Below are positions 50,668 through 59,110 of a stretch of DNA of 64,000 nucleotides, in pieces (positions within the stretch are counted from its first letter, which is position 1; every line of letters begins with the position of its first letter). Source of the stretch: Atopobium fossor DSM 15642. Its GTDB lineage: Bacteria > Actinomycetota > Coriobacteriia > Coriobacteriales > Atopobiaceae. The position numbers and the translations under genes were made by a program. The stretch is taken from the NCBI RefSeq assembly GCF_000483125.1, contig NZ_AXXR01000004.1, positions 1-64,000 on the forward strand, written 5' to 3'. Below the pieces are notes generated by a model, which had not been told where the DNA came from, ran no database searches, and saw only the letters and a list, made by a program, of their open reading frames with translations.

Positions 50668-51741
50668 TTAACTGAGTATCTGCTGCTTAAGTTGACCGCA
50701 GGCAGCCGCAATATCATTACCTCGAGAGTTACGGATAGTGCATTCAACACCAATTTGAGCAAGTTTATGAACAAACAACTGCGCCCGTGCATCCGTGGAA
50801 GGCTTAAAGGGAGAGCCAGGGACCTCATTGAGCATAATTAAATTAACATGCGCCATGGTATCACTGGCAAAATCACAAAGTGCTGCAAGTTCATCATCCG
50901 TATCGTTAACCCCACCAATAAGAGCATATTCATAAGAAGGCCTGCGACCAGTTTTTTCAACATATTCTTGCATAGCATCCCAAAGACGAAGAAGGGAGAA
51001 TCTTTTAACGCCTGGCATAATTGTGTCACGAGTCTTTTGTACAGCAGAATGGAGAGAAACTGCCAGTGTAAACTGCTCTGGCTCGTTAGCAAATTTATGA
51101 ATCATTGGAATAATACCGCAGGTAGATACTGTAAGATGGCGTGCTCCAATACCAAGACCTTCTGGAGAATTAAGAAGACGAAGTGCTTTTAGAGTTTCAC
51201 TGTAGTTAGCAAAAGGCTCACCTTGACCCATCAATACCACACTTGTTACACGGGTACCAAAATCCTTGGCTACATGAGCTACCTGATCATAAATTTCGGC
51301 GGCAGTAAGAGAACGCGTAAGACCCGCGGTGCCTGTGGCACAAAAAGCACAGCCCATACCGCAGCCGGCTTGTGTAGAAGCACATACAGAAAGTTTGTTT
51401 TTTGTTGGCATGCCAACACACTCAACAGCTGCTCCGTCGATAAATTTTAAAAGATATTTGCGGCTACCGTCTTTAGATACTTGACGTGCCACTTCTTCCG
51501 CAGTACCAATTACAAACTTCTCGGTAAGCTGCTCACGTAAAGCAGCAGGTAGATTACTCATTTCATCAAATGATGTGGCATGTTTAACCCAAAGCCAGTC
51601 AGAGATTTGCTTAGCTCGAAACTTTGGTTGACCCATGTTAAGTAAAGCTCGCGTAAGTTCATCGGGCGATAATGAGCGTATGGAAGTATGTACGGGGGAG
51701 GTATCGGTGGAGGACAAAAGCTCTGTGTCTTCTGTATTCAT
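50668..51741 (-). CDS. rlmN: Dual-specificity rRNA/tRNA adenine-C2 methyltransferase RlmN
   Basis: Radical SAM enzyme that methylates A2503 of 23S rRNA. The cluster motif is in CASTQAGCGMGCAFCATG near residue 120. Further motifs are VVLMGQGEPFANY and the C-terminal catalytic Cys in VECTIRNSRGNDIAAACGQL. The first 20 residues form a short Ser/Thr-rich lead. Length 357. Confidence 0.96.
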   Translation of the reverse strand: MNTEDTELLSSTDTSPVHTSIRSLSPDELTRALLNMGQPKFRAKQISDWLWVKHATSFDEMSNLPAALREQLTEKFVIGTAEEVARQVSKDGSRKYLLKFIDGAAVECVGMPTKNKLSVCASTQAGCGMGCAFCATGTAGLTRSLTAAEIYDQVAHVAKDFGTRVTSVVLMGQGEPFANYSETLKALRLLNSPEGLGIGARHLTVSTCGIIPMIHKFANEPEQFTLAVSLHSAVQKTRDTIMPGVKRFSLLRLWDAMQEYVEKTGRRPSYEYALIGGVNDTDDELAALCDFASDTMAHVNLIMLNEVPGSPFKPSTDARAQLFVHKLAQIGVECTIRNSRGNDIAAACGQLKQQILS

Positions 51742-51853
51742 ATTTAAACCTTATCTATGAGTTACGTATACAGCCCAGAGTGGAGTATCCTCATACAAAG
51801 AACTGTTATACAAAGTCTAACGTACATTTACGTTCTCAATGAGGAGTTTCACA

Positions 51854-52810
51854 ATGACCAACATTGATGTCACAACCTGCAAAATTGCACTGCTATCTGG
51901 TGGTTGGTCTGACGAGCGTGAGATTGCATTAGCGAGCGGTCATGCGTGTGAGAGAGCGTTGCATCAAGCAGGCTTTGAGCACGTAGATTTTATCGATATT
52001 GCCGAGAAAGGCGTGCTGTCTAAGCTTGAGGACGGCAATTATGACGTTGCGTTTATCGCAATGCATGGCCCGTATGGCGAAGATGGCTGTGTTCAGGGTT
52101 TGTGTGAGCTTTTGCACCTACCCTATACGTTCTCAGGCGTTCTTGCATCAGCTATGGGAACCGAAAAGCAGATTGCAAAAACAATTTACGAAACAGCAGG
52201 TATCCCTACTCCTCGCGGATATGAAATTACACCCAATCAGGAAATTGATGCTGCATATGCACAAAAACTTGTTGAAGAGCTTGGACTACCAGTTTTTGTA
52301 AAGCCCGCCACCAATGGATCAAGCTATGGTGTTTCACGTGTAACCTCTGTTGATGAATTGCCGCAAGCAATCAAGCTTGCCTGTGCTGATGGAGATAACG
52401 CACTGGTTGAGAATTGCATTGTAGGTACCGAAATCACCGTTCCTGTAATTGGCAACAACAACCCGCAAGCGCTTCCTATTGTAGAAATTGTTACCGGAGC
52501 GGAGTTTTATGACCTTAAGGTTAAGTATGAGCCCTCTTCTTTACATCACGTAATTCCTGCAAGGCTTTCTGAGAAGGCATATACATTGGCGCAAGAGTAT
52601 GCGTGCAAGGCTCATAAGGCTCTGGGGTGCAGAGGAGTATCGCGTAGTGACTTTATTGTGACTACGGATGACCAGCCTGTTTTATTGGAGACCAACATGA
52701 TTCCCGGTATGACGGAAACTTCATTGCTGCCTGATTCTGCACGTCATGCTGGTATTGAGTTTTCTGAGCTTTGTCGTACGTTCGTTGAACTTGCGCTTGA
52801 GCGTGCATAG
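51854..52810 (+). CDS. ddl: D-alanine-D-alanine ligase
   Basis: Makes D-Ala-D-Ala for peptidoglycan. The start is ATG 51854 (MTNIDVTTCKIALLSGGWSDEREIALASG) seven bases after GAGGAG. The ATP-grasp domain has LGLPVFVKPATNGSSYGVSRV and LLETNMIPGMTETSLLP. The 318-residue length is normal. The substrate loop does not show the VanA-type D-Lac signature as far as I can tell. A parS-like sequence lies within the gene at 52330-52345. dinG follows after 8 bp. Confidence 0.94.
   Translation: MTNIDVTTCKIALLSGGWSDEREIALASGHACERALHQAGFEHVDFIDIAEKGVLSKLEDGNYDVAFIAMHGPYGEDGCVQGLCELLHLPYTFSGVLASAMGTEKQIAKTIYETAGIPTPRGYEITPNQEIDAAYAQKLVEELGLPVFVKPATNGSSYGVSRVTSVDELPQAIKLACADGDNALVENCIVGTEITVPVIGNNNPQALPIVEIVTGAEFYDLKVKYEPSSLHHVIPARLSEKAYTLAQEYACKAHKALGCRGVSRSDFIVTTDDQPVLLETNMIPGMTETSLLPDSARHAGIEFSELCRTFVELALERA
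52330..52345. promoter_or_regulatory. Degenerate parS-like site in ddl
   Basis: TGTTTCACGTGTAACC matches the parS palindrome TGTTTCACGTGAAACA at 14 of 16 positions, with the CACGTG core intact. It lies 3.7 kb from the perfect sites. Confidence 0.45.
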
Positions 52811-52818
52811 GCGGTTTT

Positions 52819-55755
52819 ATGACACAACAAACAAGCTCCACACTGATCGAGCAGTTTTTGCTGCCCGACACACCTGATGCTATTGCACAGACATACGCTG
52901 GATTGTGTGAGCAAGCAGAGCAGCAAGATCTTGGATTGCTAGTAGATGACTTTATTGTTTTAGATACAGAGACAACGGGCTTATCGTTTAAAAAGTGCGA
53001 ACTTATAGAAATTGCTGCTGCACATATTGAGAATGGCCAGATTACCAATACTTTTCAGACCTTTGTGCATCCAAACTCACTTATTCCAGAAGAAATTACG
53101 AAGCTTACGCATATTTCTCATGCTGATGTGGCAGACGCGCCTTGCGCAGAGGATGCAGTTAGCGCATTGGCAGATTTTGTGGGCGGCATGCCTGTGCTTG
53201 CCCATAACGCTACCTTTGATCGCACTTTTATTGAAAAGGTCAGAGGCGGAAAGCTGGTTAGCGATACCTGGATTGATACACTTGCGTTGAGTCGTATCGC
53301 CTTACCTCGTCTGTCTTCTCATAAGCTTGCAGATTTGGCACAAATGTTTGGATGTGCGGCGGTATCGCACCGTGCCATTGATGACGTAGTAGCACTTGCT
53401 GGTGTCTGGCCTGTGATTCTCTGTGGATTACTTAACCTAGGCCCAGGATTGTTGCGTACATTAGCAGATATGCACGAGGATGTTAATTGGCAGTTCAGGC
53501 CCATATTTGGCTACCTAGCTCGTTTGCAGGGCGAGGTTCCGTTTTTGCTTGAACAAATTCGGCGCGAGCTTTTAGCAGATGATTTGTCTGTGCGTACAGA
53601 TGCTGCGCAACTTACTCAGTCGCTCAATCCGGTTACTGCAAAGCAGATTGACGAGGCATTTAGCAAGTCTGGCTGTGTTTCTCAGATGTATGAAGCCTTT
53701 GAGCTGCGCCCGGAGCAGCTACAGATGGCACAAGAAGTTCGAGAAGCCCAAGCATCTGATACTTCACGCTCCATAGAGGCAGGTACAGGTGTTGGTAAGT
53801 CCATGGCTTATTTGTTGCCAAGTATTATATTTGCTCAGCGTAATCAGATTACTGTGGGTGTGGCTACAAAGACAAACGCGCTTACAGATCAATTGGTTTC
53901 TCATGAGCTTCCTGCACTAAGTTCTGTGCTTGACCAGCAGGTTCGTTATTTTGCTCTCAAAGGATATGAACACTACCCCTGCTTGCGCAAAGCTTTGTTA
54001 GCAACCTATATGGAGCTACCTGTTCAAGAGGTCGATACAAACATGCGTTCTGCAGCAACAGTAGCTCAAGATCAGTTAACTGCCATTGCAGTAACGCTGG
54101 CCTATTCATGCCAGTCACCCTCTGGCGATTTGGACTCGTTAGGCATTAAATGGCGCAGCGTTCCACGCTCTTTGCTTACCACCACTTCAGAGGAATGTGT
54201 TCATAATAAGTGTCCCTTCTTTCCCAAGCTGTGTTTTGTGCATGGTGCTCGTCGCAGGGCGGCTTCTGCAGACGTGGTGGTTACAAATCATTCTTTGCTG
54301 TTGCGTAATGTTGCTGCTGAAGGCAACATTTTGCCGCCTATCCGTCACTGGATTATCGATGAGGCTCACTCGTTGGAAGATGAAGCTCGTCATCAATGGG
54401 CGGTGGAGGTTTCTGGTTACGTGGCAAAAACAGCATTTGAAAGCATTGGTGGTACGCGTACAGGCGCAATACATGAATTACTTGTTCAAGCTGCTGGGGT
54501 GGAAGGCTCTACACTGATAAGTGGTTTACTTACTAAAGCTGCTTCTGCATGTACTCGCGCATCCATTGCAACAAGTGAGGTTTTCTCGGCAGTTGCAGAT
54601 TTTTGTAAGGAGCATAATTATTCGCGCGGCTATGATACACAGACCATTTGGATTAGTCAGCAGCTTCGCAAAAGTGATTCGTGGCAAGCGGTTGTAGAAG
54701 CTGCTCAGCCAGCCATTCGTGCCTTGGATGAGGCATTAAAGCTGGTGCTTGAGGCTCAAACAAAAATTGCTGAGACAATTCAGAAACCACAGGCAGAGTT
54801 ATCTAGTGATTTGCGTAGTTTAACAGAGCTTCTGGAGGGACTGAAGCTTATTGTTGCTGGTGAGGATGCCAGTTACGTATATTCTGCGCGTGTTATACGT
54901 GGTCGCGGTGGTCTTATCAACGAAGCACTTTTGGCCGAGAAACTTGACATTGGTACTGAGCTTGCAGAGAAGTGGCTACCAGAGACCATGAGTACTGTTT
55001 TTACCTCTGCTACCATTGCGGTAGGAAATGACTTTAAGCACTTTAATCATTCGGTCGGTGTGGATGGTTTGCCCGTTACTAAACATAAAGACGTGCGACT
55101 GAGTTCAAGTTTTGATTATGACAACAACATGCGTGTATTGGTTGCACGTGATTTACCACAGCCCAACGATCCAAACTATATAAGTTCGCTTGAGGATCTA
55201 TTGTTTGATGTACACAAGGCGATGGGTGGATCAGTTCTTACCTTGTTTACCAACCGTCGTGAAATGGAGCGCGTGTATGAAGGTCTTCATCCGCGCTTGG
55301 CAGCTGAAGGTCTTAGTCTCTCTATGCAAGAAAGGGGTTTGGCAACTAAGCAGCTGAGCAATAAGTTTTTATCACAAACGTCTATGTCTTTATTCGCATT
55401 AAAGGCGTTTTGGGAAGGTTTTGATGCAGTGGGTGATACATTGCGCTGCGTGGTCATCCCCAAGTTACCTTTTGCAAACCCCAACGATCCGCTTTCTAAA
55501 GAACGAGATGTTCGAGAAGAGCGTTCTTGGTGGAAGCATTCGCTGCCAGAAGCGGTCATTTCTGTTAAACAGGCTGCTGGTAGGCTTATTCGTAGTTCAA
55601 CAGATGTAGGAGTGCTGGTGCTGGCAGACCCTCGTCTTATGACTAAGGGATACGGAAAACAGTTCTTATACAGTTTGCCTACGAACAATTACACGGCTTT
55701 GGAAGCAGAGCACATTGGTCGCTATATTGAGCTGTGGCGCAAGTCACAAAACTAA
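52819..55755 (+). CDS. dinG: Exonuclease-helicase fusion (DinG family)
   Basis: A 978-residue protein with an N-terminal DnaQ-type 3'-5' exonuclease domain (about 45-210): FIVLDTETTGLSFKK, LAHNATFDRTF and HRAIDDV carry the DEDDh residues. The XPD/DinG-type helicase has Walker A EAGTGVGKSMAYLLP and DEAHSLEDEARHQW. The C-terminal motifs are ALKAFWEGFDAVGD and QAAGRLIRS. The exonuclease-helicase layout is that of the Bacillus DinG type. Cysteine residues near CLRKALL and CPFFPKLCFVHGAR may belong to an iron-sulfur cluster. It ends overlapping the convergent regulator by 4 bp. Confidence 0.93.
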   Translation: MTQQTSSTLIEQFLLPDTPDAIAQTYAGLCEQAEQQDLGLLVDDFIVLDTETTGLSFKKCELIEIAAAHIENGQITNTFQTFVHPNSLIPEEITKLTHISHADVADAPCAEDAVSALADFVGGMPVLAHNATFDRTFIEKVRGGKLVSDTWIDTLALSRIALPRLSSHKLADLAQMFGCAAVSHRAIDDVVALAGVWPVILCGLLNLGPGLLRTLADMHEDVNWQFRPIFGYLARLQGEVPFLLEQIRRELLADDLSVRTDAAQLTQSLNPVTAKQIDEAFSKSGCVSQMYEAFELRPEQLQMAQEVREAQASDTSRSIEAGTGVGKSMAYLLPSIIFAQRNQITVGVATKTNALTDQLVSHELPALSSVLDQQVRYFALKGYEHYPCLRKALLATYMELPVQEVDTNMRSAATVAQDQLTAIAVTLAYSCQSPSGDLDSLGIKWRSVPRSLLTTTSEECVHNKCPFFPKLCFVHGARRRAASADVVVTNHSLLLRNVAAEGNILPPIRHWIIDEAHSLEDEARHQWAVEVSGYVAKTAFESIGGTRTGAIHELLVQAAGVEGSTLISGLLTKAASACTRASIATSEVFSAVADFCKEHNYSRGYDTQTIWISQQLRKSDSWQAVVEAAQPAIRALDEALKLVLEAQTKIAETIQKPQAELSSDLRSLTELLEGLKLIVAGEDASYVYSARVIRGRGGLINEALLAEKLDIGTELAEKWLPETMSTVFTSATIAVGNDFKHFNHSVGVDGLPVTKHKDVRLSSSFDYDNNMRVLVARDLPQPNDPNYISSLEDLLFDVHKAMGGSVLTLFTNRREMERVYEGLHPRLAAEGLSLSMQERGLATKQLSNKFLSQTSMSLFALKAFWEGFDAVGDTLRCVVIPKLPFANPNDPLSKERDVREERSWWKHSLPEAVISVKQAAGRLIRSSTDVGVLVLADPRLMTKGYGKQFLYSLPTNNYTALEAEHIGRYIELWRKSQN

Positions 55756-56753
55756 GGTGTCGAAGCAAGATCATTAAGAAGGTCTTGGGCATAGTCCGAG
55801 ACCTTCTTTGCAAGCTGTGGATCTTCAATCTGAACTTGGTCTCCGCAGGCAGCAAGATGACGAATAAGCCAGCTTGAACCATAATTGGGGATTATTAGTT
55901 GGATATTTTTATTAATAAGCTGAGTTCGCTTTATCGCGTGCCAGGGGTAGGTTTCTTCAAGAGAGGGATCCAGTAAAGTAATAGCTACACTATTTGCAGA
56001 ATTTGCTTCAGTCTGATTTGCAATCATCCTACAGTCTTGTTGACTTATGGGGATGGTCTTCTCACCAGCTTCATTACCTTGTTCATGGAGCTTAGGCGTC
56101 TTAATGTTATGTATCTCACTCATTCGATCAAGCCTAAATGTACGGAGTTGCTTGCTCGTATATTCATAGGCTTTCAAATAAGCATATCCATCTTGTACAT
56201 ATAGACTAAGGGGATGCACTAGACGCAGTTTTGTTGTATTGCTGTGCTGCGATACATATACAAACTCGAGCTGTTGGTTATTTATAAGTGCACGTATGCA
56301 ATCAAGAAGTACCGTGGAGCTTCCAAGTATGCTGGTATTTACAACGGTTCGTGTTATTTCTTGCGTGTCTATTGTTGGTTGTATATAGCTATTTTGAATG
56401 ATTTGAAATAATGGATCGCTACTCTTAAAGCCACTGGTTTGCAAGGCTACTAAAAGTGCAATTGACTCAGCTTTTGTAAGGCGTAGAGGCTTTATCGAGG
56501 TGGTGGGAGAGATAAACTCTAATTCATCGTCATTCTCTCCAAACGCAAGGGGGAGATAGGAAGCCTCATCTCCTGCAACATCTACCAGCATATCCATAAG
56601 CCGTTGAGCTTCTTCATAGCTAATATTGAGCTTTGCGGCAGCACTTTGTGCTTGGATTGGCTCGTTGGATTGAGCCAGTGCGGCAAGCAAAACCGTGAGT
56701 TGTTTAATAGTTGTTTGCCCACTCTTAGGCCCACGCTTTGACTTATTTGTCAT
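55752..56753 (-). CDS. WYL-domain regulator, PafC-like
   Basis: A 333-residue transcription factor with an N-terminal winged helix (about 15-60, TIKQLTVLLAALAQSNEP) and a WYL sensor domain (about 145-220), with LVHPLSLYVQDGYAYLKAYEY as the WYL-like core and FRLDRMSEIH. The start is ATG 56753 after AAGGGGG, inside the end of the partner gene. In actinobacteria PafB and PafC form a heterodimer or fusion that turns on DNA-damage genes. Family identity is clear; the exact PafC role is inferred from the pair layout. Confidence 0.85.
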   Translation of the reverse strand: MTNKSKRGPKSGQTTIKQLTVLLAALAQSNEPIQAQSAAAKLNISYEEAQRLMDMLVDVAGDEASYLPLAFGENDDELEFISPTTSIKPLRLTKAESIALLVALQTSGFKSSDPLFQIIQNSYIQPTIDTQEITRTVVNTSILGSSTVLLDCIRALINNQQLEFVYVSQHSNTTKLRLVHPLSLYVQDGYAYLKAYEYTSKQLRTFRLDRMSEIHNIKTPKLHEQGNEAGEKTIPISQQDCRMIANQTEANSANSVAITLLDPSLEETYPWHAIKRTQLINKNIQLIIPNYGSSWLIRHLAACGDQVQIEDPQLAKKVSDYAQDLLNDLASTP

Positions 56754-57774
56754 GGTGTGCTGCCCCCTTAAGAAGATCAATATAGGCTTCTATCAAAAGT
56801 GCTGGGTCTTTAGGTCTAAAACCATGTGCGATTACCCATCGAGCTGCCTCGTGAACATAGTTTGGATTAAAGGACAAAGTTATTGTGTGGCTTTGTTGAT
56901 TAAAATTGCTGTAAGACCCACGCAGTTGCTCCGCTAAAGCTTCCTGTTCTGCTTCATTGGGGACAAAAAGTTGAGCATTCACAAGCGTGTCTCCGTATTG
57001 AAAAGGAAGCCGTATATAGTTTTTTACAGAGAAGTTAGATGGAATTTCATACCTAATAGATAAAGGGACTATGTCTTTTAAACGGTCTTCTCTAAAAATG
57101 CGGATGTCTTTGAGGTTAGGGCCACCAGATAGCATTGGTGCAGCAACAAAATAAGACATACCACGCGAGGAAAAGAGGCCAAAGGGAGCAATTTTTCGAG
57201 TACTTGGCCTGCCCGCAGCATTACAGTAAGAAATTTGGCATGCAAGGCGCTTAGCAAAACAATCATGAAGTATGGAACTCATGAGAGATGTTTGAACAGT
57301 CGCAGCAGACACATCGCTAGTTGATGACATGACAAACTTTGTGTCTTGATTAAAGGCTTGACTGATTTTTGCGAGCGCCATACGCAAGTCTTCTTGGTAG
57401 GGAAAGCCGGGCTGCTCAAGATAGGGGGTGCATACAGATTGAATAATAGTTGCATCCTCATGAGTGAGGGAAGAAGCATTGGCAAATGTAATGTTTTCAT
57501 CTAATACATAGACGTCGCCCAAGTTTTCATCTCGTACAGAAGTGATAGAAATTCCACACTGCTCCAAATAATCTCGGTCGCGCTTAAAAGCTTTCTCGGC
57601 AGCAGATTGTGAGAGGTGCGAGTATAAAGCAGACATCACTTGTGTAAGCGTGAGGGGCGATGAAGCACCCATAAACAGCACTGCAAGTGAGGTTATCCGC
57701 TCAGCCATTTGCTCTCGCTTGGTCAAAGGAGCACCAAAGTCATCATCTGCAAACAAATCTATTTGATTACTCAC
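56743..57774 (-). CDS. WYL-domain regulator, PafB-like
   Basis: A 343-residue regulator. The start is GTG at 57774 (VSNQIDLFADDDFGAPLTK) after GGAGGG. The winged helix covers about 20-75 (REQMAERITSLAVLFMGASSPLTLTQVMSALY). The WYL domain follows at about 180-240, with CQISYCNAAGRPSTRKIAPFGLFSSRGMSYFVA and IRIFREDRLKDI. It overlaps the second gene by about 11 bp, so both are co-translated. It is divergently transcribed from the next gene. Confidence 0.85.
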   Translation of the reverse strand: MSNQIDLFADDDFGAPLTKREQMAERITSLAVLFMGASSPLTLTQVMSALYSHLSQSAAEKAFKRDRDYLEQCGISITSVRDENLGDVYVLDENITFANASSLTHEDATIIQSVCTPYLEQPGFPYQEDLRMALAKISQAFNQDTKFVMSSTSDVSAATVQTSLMSSILHDCFAKRLACQISYCNAAGRPSTRKIAPFGLFSSRGMSYFVAAPMLSGGPNLKDIRIFREDRLKDIVPLSIRYEIPSNFSVKNYIRLPFQYGDTLVNAQLFVPNEAEQEALAEQLRGSYSNFNQQSHTITLSFNPNYVHEAARWVIAHGFRPKDPALLIEAYIDLLKGAAHHDK

Positions 57775-57886
57775 AAACCCTCCCAACAAATTTATCGATT
57801 TCCGATACAGGTATATCCCTGATAGTATTAGATAATTCATGGTATTACTGTCACAATTCAACATAGAGAAGAGCGGAGCTTGTTGC

Positions 57887-58975
57887 ATGAGTAGTCAAAC
57901 ATCGCGTCATATGGCAACTGCTAGTGACTCGTCGTCTAAAAACTCAAAAGCTCAAGATTCTTTTGTGGATGGCTCTACTTCTAAATCTCCTACGCCTCGT
58001 CGCGATCAGAAAAAAATCCCCCTTGCCATTAAGATTGGTGCAAGCCTTATTGCCTTGGTAATTCTTGGCAGTGCAGGTTATTTGATTTGGCGTCATCTAA
58101 CGGGAGCTGCTCAGGCTAAAGAGCAGATTGCTGCAGCTATTAGTTCTGTTTCTAAGAGTGACGCTGCTATTGTTCCACTCAACAACACTATCAGTTCTGA
58201 TTTGGGAGTTAAGACAAGCGAAGAACTTACTAAAATTAGAGATGATGCCAAAAAAAGCACTTCTTCTTTGGATGAAGCTCAAGCTCATGTAAATAATGCT
58301 AAATCCCTAAATGAGTTTATGACTGATGATGAACGCACCGTTGTTCAGGCTTTACAGGACTCTATTGATCAGCGCCGCAAGCTTATTGATGCGGGTAGCG
58401 AAGTTCTTACGGTGGATATTGGCGTTCTTGATGCTAAAACTTTCCTTACTCAGGCAATGGAAAAAGCCGTTTCTGCAGACTCTCATGTTGAGAAATCCGT
58501 AGAAGCTGCAGCGGAGTATGCAAAATCTTTAGCAAAAGAAGAGTCTTCTGTAGATGATGCCAATATTCCCATTGGTTTTGATAAGTCTGCCATGGAGGAT
58601 ATCACTGCAGCTCAAGGTTTTGAAAATAATGCTGAACAGGCATTTTCTCAAACCGATTATTCTGTATATACCAACTATCTAACAGCTCGCAAGGATGCCA
58701 TTCAAGCGCTACTGGATGCAGATACGCATATTGCATTTGGTGAATTTGATAAGGCGCAGGCAAGCATTGAGGACTATAACAAGCGTGAAGCAGCCGTAGC
58801 AGATTTGGCAAAACAACTACCAGAAACGCCTGATGCATTCTTGAGTGAGCCTTATGACAGTGCACTTAAGAAGTCGCTCGATGCCTATAAAGAGATTGCC
58901 GAGAAGCTTGCTGTAACCGATGAAAAAGTTCGTAATTATCAAGGTTTGGCAGCCGGAGGCTCAAAAAAGGCGTAG
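57887..58975 (+). CDS. Single-pass membrane protein with helical extracellular domain
   Basis: A 362-residue protein of no recognised family. The start is ATG 57887 (MSSQTSRHMATASDSSSK). A polar Ser/Thr-rich N-terminus is followed by a membrane helix (about 46-67, LAIKIGASLIALVILGSAGY). The rest is Ala/Glu/Lys-rich and helical, with heptad-like stretches (AQAKEQIAAAISSVSK and KSLAKEESSVDDAN), suggesting a coiled-coil domain outside the cell. It stands divergent to the WYL pair and 135 bp before the M28-like gene, with a palindrome between. Confidence 0.7.
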   Translation: MSSQTSRHMATASDSSSKNSKAQDSFVDGSTSKSPTPRRDQKKIPLAIKIGASLIALVILGSAGYLIWRHLTGAAQAKEQIAAAISSVSKSDAAIVPLNNTISSDLGVKTSEELTKIRDDAKKSTSSLDEAQAHVNNAKSLNEFMTDDERTVVQALQDSIDQRRKLIDAGSEVLTVDIGVLDAKTFLTQAMEKAVSADSHVEKSVEAAAEYAKSLAKEESSVDDANIPIGFDKSAMEDITAAQGFENNAEQAFSQTDYSVYTNYLTARKDAIQALLDADTHIAFGEFDKAQASIEDYNKREAAVADLAKQLPETPDAFLSEPYDSALKKSLDAYKEIAEKLAVTDEKVRNYQGLAAGGSKKA

Positions 58976-58979
58976 AGAT

Positions 58980-58997
58980 TAAGGAAAATTTTCCTTA
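58980..58997. other. 18-bp palindrome TAAGGAAAATTTTCCTTA
   Basis: A perfect inverted repeat without loop, 5 bases after the stop at 58975. It has no following T run, so it may be an operator or weak terminator. Confidence 0.4.
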
Positions 58998-59110
58998 TAA
59001 CGGCTTAAATTGGCCAATAAACCATTCTTCAAATGCGGTGGATTAATTTAGGACGTATACTCTTAGCGTGACTATCAAAATGCAATGAGTAGGTCCAAAG
59101 GAAAACTTTT

